Of a stretch of DNA of 64,000 nucleotides, positions 55,386 through 64,000 are shown piece by piece. The position numbers were made by a program, and so were the translations under genes. The notes beneath the pieces were generated by a model. It had not been told where the DNA came from. It ran no database searches and saw only the letters and a list, made by a program, of their open reading frames with translations. Within the stretch, counting starts at the first letter, position 1; each line of letters begins with the position of its first letter. The stretch is from Haloferula sp. BvORR071 (GTDB lineage Bacteria; Verrucomicrobiota; Verrucomicrobiia; Verrucomicrobiales; Akkermansiaceae), in the NCBI RefSeq assembly GCF_000739615.1, contig NZ_BATP01000032.1:124001-188000 (forward strand), given 5' to 3'.

Positions 55386-57167
55386 TCAGTTATTGTCGTT
55401 CAACGAGACCTTGGGGATCGTGTATTCGGCCTGGTCGCCCGCCGCTTCGGTGAGGGTGGTCAGCGTGGCGACGTAGGCGCGCCAAGCCGCCTTGTGGGCG
55501 GCGATCTGCTTGGAGAGGACCTCGTAGGGATATTCGTTGTCGCTCTTGCCCATCTGGCGGGCAAGCGCGCGCATTTCATCCGCCGCGGCCACCGCGGCCT
55601 TGTGCAAGTCGCGGTCGCGGATGTCGATGTAGGAGCCCATCTTATCGAGCTTCTCGCGGCATTGCTGGAAGATCTCGTCGAGGCGTTTCGGGACGAGTTT
55701 CTCAGTGGTGATGTTCTCGATCTCGCGGATCGGCTCGATGGCGTCGCGGATTTCGCGGGCCAGTATATTGCGTTGCAGGGCGCGCGGGCGGTTGTTCGAA
55801 CCCTGCAGGGTCAGCAGGCGGGCGGAGGCGTGCTGGGGCATCGCGGTACCCAAGTCGCGCAGGCGGGTTAGCACGCTCGGATTGGAGATGAAGGTGCCCA
55901 GTGGCTTGCCGACGGCGGCCTTGCGGATTTCGGCGAAGCGGCCGTAGGCATCGGCGGCCTCCGGTTTCGGGGTGCCGGAGCCCAGGTCGCAGAGTTCGTC
56001 CACATTGGCCGCCACCACGACCTCCCAGTTCATGAAGAAGGAGGCGTTGTCCAGGACCAGCAAGCCAGCGAGGTATTCAGCACCGGCAGCAGGCACGATC
56101 AGGCGGCCGCCGGGAGCGGACTTCATCGCGGCCAGGCTGCGCAGGTTTTCCCAGAAGTGCGGTGGCAGCTCGAGCTTGCCATCCTTGCCGACCACCGCCA
56201 GCGCGATGGCACCCGGGGCCTTGCCGCTCAGCGCGCCATCGGCCAGCAGCAGACTGCTGCCAGAGAGCGAGGCACCGTTCCAAGTGGGTGAGAGATCTTT
56301 CCCCGGAGTGACCAAGGCGTGGACCGGGCCGCCGGTCTGATGGCGGCGGCCGAGAAAGGCCTGCACCTCCTTGGCGGCATCGGCATTGGCCGTGGCCAAA
56401 GGCTTGGCGGAGAAGCCGATCGTCACACCTTCGCCCTCGCTGGCGGGGCTGGCGGCGAGTTCGACCGGGACCAGCTCCAGTGCCGTGTGGGCACCATCCT
56501 TGTCGACGGGCCATGCGGGGATCAGTGAGCTGACATTCGGCAGCGCGATGTTGGCGACCACCGGCGGCTTGTCCGGGGTCAGCGGATCGCTACCGCCATC
56601 ATCCTCCTTGCGGGGCTTCACCTTGGGTCCGACCTTCTTGCCGAAGGCGGATTCCGGGGCGATCCAGCCGGCCCATGCGCCTTGCTCGCCGGATTCCTTG
56701 AGGGCGTTGGCCTTCGGGTGCCGCGGATCGGAAAAAGCGAGGACATCGCCCAGGCAGGCGGCGAGCGCGTGACCATCGGCCCCGGCTTCCGGCATTTCCA
56801 GCCAGTCGAGCAACTGCCAGGCACGGCTGAGGGAGCGCTCCAGCTCCTTGCCATCGGTGTGTTCCGGGAATTCGCCGGCCTGGAGCTTCTCGAGTTGCTC
56901 GCGGGCCTGGCGGTTCGCCGGGTCCAGCGCCAGGGCCAGTGCGGTCATCTGGGCCAGTGCCCGGGAGGCCTCGGGACCGCGGCCAAGCTTCGCCCCGGAA
57001 ATCGCCAGCACTTGGCGCGAGAGGGTACCCATGGTCTCGACATCCACCGGCAGGCGGTCACGGCGGAAGGGCACGGGGCCTTCCGCGGGCGCCACGAAGT
57101 CCGCCCGAGCCCCTGCCGTTGCCGCGTATGCCACCATGGCGAATGCGAGCCATTTCATCCGCTTCAT
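55386..57167 (-). CDS. Secreted protein of unknown function with helical repeats
   Basis: The 593-residue protein has a signal peptide (MKRMKWLAFAMVAYAATAGA) and alternating helical segments (ASRALAQMTALALALDPANR) resembling TPR-like arrays, then a Lys/Asp-rich linker (KVKPRKEDDGGSDPL). The C-terminal half is again helical (AREIRDAIEPIREIENITTE). No enzymatic motif is visible. It lies about 104 bases from degP on the same strand and might be co-transcribed with it, which is inference. Confidence 0.68.
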   Translation of the reverse strand: MKRMKWLAFAMVAYAATAGARADFVAPAEGPVPFRRDRLPVDVETMGTLSRQVLAISGAKLGRGPEASRALAQMTALALALDPANRQAREQLEKLQAGEFPEHTDGKELERSLSRAWQLLDWLEMPEAGADGHALAACLGDVLAFSDPRHPKANALKESGEQGAWAGWIAPESAFGKKVGPKVKPRKEDDGGSDPLTPDKPPVVANIALPNVSSLIPAWPVDKDGAHTALELVPVELAASPASEGEGVTIGFSAKPLATANADAAKEVQAFLGRRHQTGGPVHALVTPGKDLSPTWNGASLSGSSLLLADGALSGKAPGAIALAVVGKDGKLELPPHFWENLRSLAAMKSAPGGRLIVPAAGAEYLAGLLVLDNASFFMNWEVVVAANVDELCDLGSGTPKPEAADAYGRFAEIRKAAVGKPLGTFISNPSVLTRLRDLGTAMPQHASARLLTLQGSNNRPRALQRNILAREIRDAIEPIREIENITTEKLVPKRLDEIFQQCREKLDKMGSYIDIRDRDLHKAAVAAADEMRALARQMGKSDNEYPYEVLSKQIAAHKAAWRAYVATLTTLTEAAGDQAEYTIPKVSLNDNN

Positions 57168-57248
57168 CGTAGCGATTCATACGCCCGCCCGCGAGCGGGA
57201 ATTACCGCGGAAGAGGCTTTTCGGAACCGTGAAGGAATAGCGGCTGGG

Positions 57249-57345
57249 GATTTGAGCCGCGGATAAGAAGGCCTCGCAGATCCGCCTCCTCGGATTCTTC
57301 CTGCCTTTCATCCGTGGAAATCCTTCTCCATCCGCGGTTCAAATC
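57249..57345. repeat. Paired inverted repeat (GATTTGAGCCGCGGAT)
   Basis: The 16-base word GATTTGAGCCGCGGAT (57249-57264) recurs inverted with one mismatch at 57330-57345. It sits in the 247-base gap between the TPR-like gene and the thioesterase gene, close to another repeat type. Confidence 0.6.
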
Positions 57346-57372
57346 GGCCTTCTGCCCCCGCAGGCACCCTCC

Positions 57373-57406
57373 GATTGATGATTGGAAGATCGGGGATTGA
57401 TGATTT
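57373..57406. repeat. Single copy of the GATGATTGGAAGAT repeat
   Basis: GATTGATGATTGGAAGAT followed by GATTGATGATTT is the same family as the 28-base inverted pair at 62055-62213. It ends only 8 bases before the thioesterase ATG, so it may influence that gene's start region. Confidence 0.55.
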
Positions 57407-57414
57407 CTTCCCGC

Positions 57415-57825
57415 ATGCCTTTGCCCGCCGACCTGAGCTCAGACACCCGTGAGGAAGTGATGTTTTTCGATACCGACATCGGCGGGGTGGTCCACAACCT
57501 GGCCTACCTGCGGATGATCGAGACCTGCCGCACCCGCCTGGCCGCGAAGATGGGCATGGACCTGAAATCGATGGCCGAGACCAAGCTCTTCCCCGTGGTA
57601 GTGCGGACCGAGATCGATTACCGCAAGCCCGCGACCCTCGGCGATGTGCTGCTGCTGCACGGCAAGCTGGATGAGCTGCAGCGGGCGCGGTTTTGGTGCG
57701 CCTTTGAGGTCCGCCGCGAAAGCGACGACGCTCTCCTGATCACCTGCCGCCAAGCCCTCGCCCTCGTGCAGATGCCAGAGGGCAGGCCGGTGAGGCTGCC
57801 GAAGGAGTGGGGGAATGGGGCGTGA
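57415..57825 (+). CDS. Acyl-CoA thioesterase (4HBT/YbgC-like)
   Basis: The 136-residue protein has the 4HBT hotdog fold with the catalytic pattern FFDTDIGGVVHNLAYLRMIE (DxD..GVVHN..Y.R) as in YbgC/4-hydroxybenzoyl-CoA thioesterases, and TEIDYRKPATLGDVLLLHG in strand 2-3. It would hydrolyse short acyl-CoA thioesters. The start is ATG 57415; ATG 57400 is also in frame but falls in the repeat. It is adjacent to the RAYT element. Confidence 0.88.
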   Translation: MPLPADLSSDTREEVMFFDTDIGGVVHNLAYLRMIETCRTRLAAKMGMDLKSMAETKLFPVVVRTEIDYRKPATLGDVLLLHGKLDELQRARFWCAFEVRRESDDALLITCRQALALVQMPEGRPVRLPKEWGNGA

Positions 57826-57832
57826 TCTTTCT

Positions 57833-58724
57833 GCGGCGCAGCCGCCTTGGAGTGCGTGTAGCCTGCTACCGCTTTCCGACAGGCAGCCTGCTGCCGTGAA
57901 TCGTGTGAACGTCCTCCCGATCACCTCGCCACCGTCCCCTCAGCCAATCCCGGATTCCTTGATCCACCTCCGATCTTCCCCCATCTTCATCTCATGGAAT
58001 CCGTCCCCCTCCTCCCGGACGACGAAGCCACCATCAAGGGCACCCGCGATTGGCCCCACGCTCCTCCCCATCGTCTGAAGGACACAGGCGTTTACTTCCT
58101 AACAGCTCGAGCCATTGGTGCCCGCCACCTCCTCTTGGAGCCAGACATGCGGGACTGGTTCCAAGACCTTCTCCTGTCACTGATGGAGGAGAACGGCTGG
58201 AAGCTCGAAGCTTGGGCGATTCTCTCCAATCACTACCACTTGATTGGTCACAGCCCCACGGGAGGAGGGCAGACGCTCCGGAAGATGGTGACCAAGCTCC
58301 ACAGCTTCACCACCAAGGAGCGGAACCGTCGTGATGGGATGGCTGGCAGGACCGGCTTGTGGCACAATTATCGCGAGACCTTGTTGACGCACCAGAGGAG
58401 CTATTTGGCGCGGCTTCATTATGTGCACCAGAATGCGGTGCATCACGGATTGGTGCAGCTTGGGTCGGATTGGAAATGGTGCAGCGCTGCGGCTTTCAAA
58501 AAGGCGGTGTCGCCGGCTGGGGTGAAGGCGATTTCTAGTTTCAGTTACGACGAGATCGCGGAGAAGGACGGGGATAACCGGTGATGGGCGGGTGTGTCCC
58601 GTAGGATTTGGGGCACGCCATAGCGGGCGTGGAGATTGACCGAGACCTTGCGCGTGCTTCACGGTAGCAGGCTACCTGCCGAAAGCGGTAGCAGGCTACA
58701 CGCACTCCAAGGCGGCTGCGCCGC
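57833..58724. mobile_element. RAYT transposase enclosed by inverted REP-like repeats
   Basis: Arms at 57833-57900 and 58658-58724 are reverse complements: the outer 43 bases match exactly and the remaining 24-25 bases match partly. Each arm carries two nested GTAGC-CTGC-like stems. The transposase gene lies wholly between. This is the layout of a REP-associated transposase unit. Confidence 0.85.
57994..58584 (+). CDS. REP-associated tyrosine transposase (RAYT, Y1_Tnp family)
   Basis: The 196-residue protein shows the HUH/Y1 motifs of RAYT: AWAILSNHYHLIGHS (HxH) and RSYLARLHYVHQNAVHHGLV with the catalytic Tyr in YLARLHYVHQN. It cleaves single-stranded REP-type hairpins in cis and may spread them. 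Inverted repeats of the same sequence family flank it and occur at three other positions in this window, which supports activity in this genome. It lies 168 bases after the thioesterase. Confidence 0.92.
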   Translation: MESVPLLPDDEATIKGTRDWPHAPPHRLKDTGVYFLTARAIGARHLLLEPDMRDWFQDLLLSLMEENGWKLEAWAILSNHYHLIGHSPTGGGQTLRKMVTKLHSFTTKERNRRDGMAGRTGLWHNYRETLLTHQRSYLARLHYVHQNAVHHGLVQLGSDWKWCSAAAFKKAVSPAGVKAISSFSYDEIAEKDGDNR

Positions 58725-58749
58725 GTTAAGCAGCCGCCCCCCTGCCTGT

Positions 58750-61965
<3,216 letters not shown>

Positions 61966-62054
61966 GGCTTGCTAGCGGGCTAGGTCGTTGAGGCGGAAAG
62001 GGCGGGGAAGGTGGAGGATGCCGCGCGGGGAGTAAAGCACCGGCTTGGGGCGGA

Positions 62055-62213
62055 AAATCACCAATCATCAATCTTCCAATCACCAATCAGACTGTGTGAA
62101 GGGGGGCGCAAGCGGGAGCGGGCCGGACCGATAGGCTCTGAATTCCAACCGCTTGCGCAAAAATTCTGCCAAACACTTCGTTTGATGATTGGAAGATTGA
62201 TGATTGGTGATTT
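62055..62213. repeat. Paired inverted repeat (GATGATTGGAAGATTGATGATTGGTGATTT family)
   Basis: A 28-base arm (62055-62082) recurs as its exact reverse complement at 62186-62213, with 103 bases between. A related single copy lies at 57373-57406. It sits between alaS and the RRM gene, ending 12 bases before the latter's ATG. Confidence 0.75.
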
Positions 62214-62225
62214 CCTTGTCCCGGC

Positions 62226-62543
62226 ATGATCATCCTCGTCCGCAACATCGACCGCGCCATCACCGAGATGGAAATGCGCAAGGTCCTCGAAAAGCACGGC
62301 AAGGTCCGCAGCTTTGACCTCGTTTTGGACAAGGCGACCGGCCAGTCCAAGGGCTTCGGCTTCGCCGACATGCCGGGCCACGACGAAGCGCTGGCCGCGG
62401 TCGAGGCGTTGGATGGCTTTCAGGTCGGCACGCTGAAGCTGCGGGTGAAGCGCGCCGCTTCTTCCTCCCTACTCAAGGAACCGCCGCCCTCCCGCCCCAA
62501 GCCGCAAAAGCGCCCCCGGCCGCCTGGGAAGGGTCGGAGGTAG
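62226..62543 (+). CDS. RNA-binding protein (RRM)
   Basis: The 105-residue protein has one RRM with RNP2 ILVRNI and RNP1 KGFGFADM, and a basic Pro/Lys-rich tail (PKPQKRPRPPGKGRR). Bacterial RRM proteins of this size are cold-shock or sRNA-type RNA binders. It is divergent from alaS and convergent with the next secreted gene. Confidence 0.88.
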   Translation: MIILVRNIDRAITEMEMRKVLEKHGKVRSFDLVLDKATGQSKGFGFADMPGHDEALAAVEALDGFQVGTLKLRVKRAASSSLLKEPPPSRPKPQKRPRPPGKGRR

Positions 62544-62614
62544 TGCGACTTGATTTTCGCGGTTAAAGAAGCAGACCGCGAACCACGGCAAGACTATGCC
62601 TTCGGCTTGGCCGC

Positions 62615-63484
62615 TCAGGGCTTCTTGATCGTCGCATTGATCACCGAATTGGAAGGTCCTTCCGCGGTCATGAAAACCTGCGGGCTCGGCTTCATCTCCA
62701 TGTTCATGGTGGAGAGCGTGCTGATTTGCAGGTCCACACGGTCGGCCAAGGAGCGGCGGATCGTGGACTCGCCCTTGAACTTGAGCTTCACCCCGGCATC
62801 GGTCCGGCCGATCGGGGTGCCGCTGATGTCGAAGCTCATCTTCAGCAGCGCGCAGGGCGTGCCGGCGTAGTCCTCGACCTTCACGAATTCCATCGTGCAG
62901 CTGCCTTCCGGTTTCGCGGCACCCGCGAGGGACTCCAGTTGCTTGAGGTCCACCGGCCACTTGTCGCCGGGCTTGCGCGGAGTGTCGCCGTAGCGGCTGA
63001 GGTCTTCGTCCTTGGTGAAGCTGTCGGCCATCGTCTTGAGGAAGGCCGTCATCGCGTCGTTGGGCGTGCCTTGCTCCAGGGTGGCGGTCCAGGTGCCGTC
63101 CTTTTCCTCCAGGATCACCGCCTTGTCCGCGAGCGGCGAGGGCGCGGGCGGTATTGCCTGATCCTTGCCGGACATGACCATCTTGCCGGTGGTGTCGATC
63201 AGGCCGGTGATCTTGCGGAGCTTGGAGGGGCTGAGGATCTCGGTGGTATCGGTGACGATGTCCTTGCGGCTCATCGTCCCATCCATCGACTGGCCGTTCG
63301 GCAGGGTGGCGGTCAGCTTTGCTTCCTTGAGGTCGGTGGTGGTCTCACGGGTGATCTTGGTGCCCGCCGGGAGGTCGAAGCGCTTGCCCTTCACCGCCAG
63401 CACCTGGCCATCGTCCGCGAAGGCGCTGGGAAGCAAGGACAGGCCGGCGGCGGCGAGCGTGGCAAGGAGCGGGGCTTTCTTCAT
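62615..63484 (-). CDS. Secreted protein of unknown function, paralogue A
   Basis: The 289-residue protein has a signal peptide (PLLATLAAAGLSLLPSAFA) and a beta-rich body. GDTPRKPGDKWPVDLKQLES and VEDYAGTPCALLKMSFD recur in the next gene to the right, showing a tandem paralogue pair. No enzymatic motif is recognised. Confidence 0.68.
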   Translation of the reverse strand: MKKAPLLATLAAAGLSLLPSAFADDGQVLAVKGKRFDLPAGTKITRETTTDLKEAKLTATLPNGQSMDGTMSRKDIVTDTTEILSPSKLRKITGLIDTTGKMVMSGKDQAIPPAPSPLADKAVILEEKDGTWTATLEQGTPNDAMTAFLKTMADSFTKDEDLSRYGDTPRKPGDKWPVDLKQLESLAGAAKPEGSCTMEFVKVEDYAGTPCALLKMSFDISGTPIGRTDAGVKLKFKGESTIRRSLADRVDLQISTLSTMNMEMKPSPQVFMTAEGPSNSVINATIKKP

Positions 63485-63554
63485 GGCCGCGAGGCTGGCG
63501 CAGCGCCGCGGGGAGGGGAAGCAAATGTCTCGCCGCCCGGGAAGGGCCTGCCGC

Positions 63555-64000
63555 TCAGGGCTTGGCGAGGGTGTTGTGGTCCTCGAACCGCATCGTCCCC
63601 TGCATCGTGATCACGGGGCCGGCATCCGGGGTCGCACTCGCATCCTTGAGCGTGAACTTCGCCTCCAGCTTGGTTTCGAGATCCACCAAATCGGCCAGCG
63701 AGCGCAGGGTGCTGCCCTCGCCCTTGAGGGTCAGATTGCCACCGCTGAGGGTGCCGCGGGCCAAGACGCCCCGGAGATCGAAGACCGGCTTCAGCACGGC
63801 GCAGCGGACGCCGCCGACTTCCTTGATCTCCACGAATTCGATCGTGAGCGAGCCGCTGAGCTCCATGGCCCCGGCGAACTCCGCCAGTTGCTTGGGATCG
63901 ACCTTCCAGGTGTCACCCGGCTTGCGCGGCGTATCGCCGTAAAGGAGCAGGGCGTCGTTGCGGGCGAAGATGCTGGTGAAGAGCTTGATTTCCTCCTGCT
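63555..64000 (-). CDS. Secreted protein of unknown function, paralogue B (5' end outside window)
   Basis: The frame is open through the right edge; the visible 3' part of about 148 codons shares GDTPRKPGDTWKVDPKQLAE and FVEIKEVGGVRCAVLKPVFD with the preceding gene. It would continue to the right. The two lie 70 bases apart in the same direction. Confidence 0.68.
   Translation of the reverse strand, partial: QEEIKLFTSIFARNDALLLYGDTPRKPGDTWKVDPKQLAEFAGAMELSGSLTIEFVEIKEVGGVRCAVLKPVFDLRGVLARGTLSGGNLTLKGEGSTLRSLADLVDLETKLEAKFTLKDASATPDAGPVITMQGTMRFEDHNTLAKP

Overview
The window is GC-rich chromosomal DNA (about 62-65% G+C by eye) from a Gram-negative bacterium. My best guess is a member of the Verrucomicrobiota (Verrucomicrobiaceae-like, such as Luteolibacter or Haloferula). 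The reasons are many secreted proteins, PQQ-type sugar dehydrogenases fused to cytochrome c, calcium-motif exoproteins with a shared C-terminal region, few clear Shine-Dalgarno sites, and outer-membrane barrels. This is inference from gene content; no rRNA gene is present and no search was run.

Layout. 1-5343: tail of an exoprotein, a TonB-dependent receptor and two overlapping PQQ-dehydrogenase/cytochrome c fusions with opposite domain order. 5359-7539: recQ. 7764-12455: an iron-sulphur operon made of a Fur-family regulator behind a PerR-like box, then sufC, dps, sufB and sufD. 12940-15936: a metzincin protease with ricin-type lectin domains. 15994-26195: a small acidic protein, a SWIM/SNF2 helicase, a universal stress protein, a VOC protein, an alpha/beta hydrolase, TerC, an M14-type peptidase, a GGCT-fold protein and a transglutaminase/hydrolase fusion. 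26371-32656: a PII protein with a sigma-54 promoter, azurin, a DsbD-alpha protein, two acyltransferases that resemble ornithine-lipid enzymes, mscL, and prfB with its programmed frameshift.

32834-43825 is a copper/heavy-metal island. It holds Cys-rich secreted proteins, an HMA protein, a copper-type CsoR with its operator, an ArsP-like permease with a Cys-rich head, a trio laid out like cnrYXH (anti-sigma, periplasmic sensor, ECF sigma), a multicopper oxidase CopA fused to a CopB-like outer-membrane barrel, and two YHS/TRASH lipoproteins. Inside it sit a secreted DUF4139-like protein, a broken gene and a paired repeat. The likely logic is that CsoR senses cytoplasmic Cu(I), the cnrYXH-like trio senses periplasmic metal, and the effectors oxidise, bind or export it.

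43878-64000 is mostly housekeeping and secretion: an ankyrin/L,D-transpeptidase lipoprotein, a trypsin-like exoprotease, an AAA ATPase behind two paralogous secreted proteins, queA, an OmpA-type protein, an HtrA protease, a thioesterase, a REP-associated transposase (RAYT) enclosed by inverted repeats, alaS with a compositionally odd insertion of about 138 residues, an RRM protein and two paralogous secreted proteins (the last one cut by the window end). Several families of paired inverted repeats lie between genes. One matches the arms around the RAYT and is the likely product of that transposase. The points most worth a second look are the CopA-CopB fusion with its cnrYXH-like regulators, the RAYT/REP family, and the AlaRS insertion.
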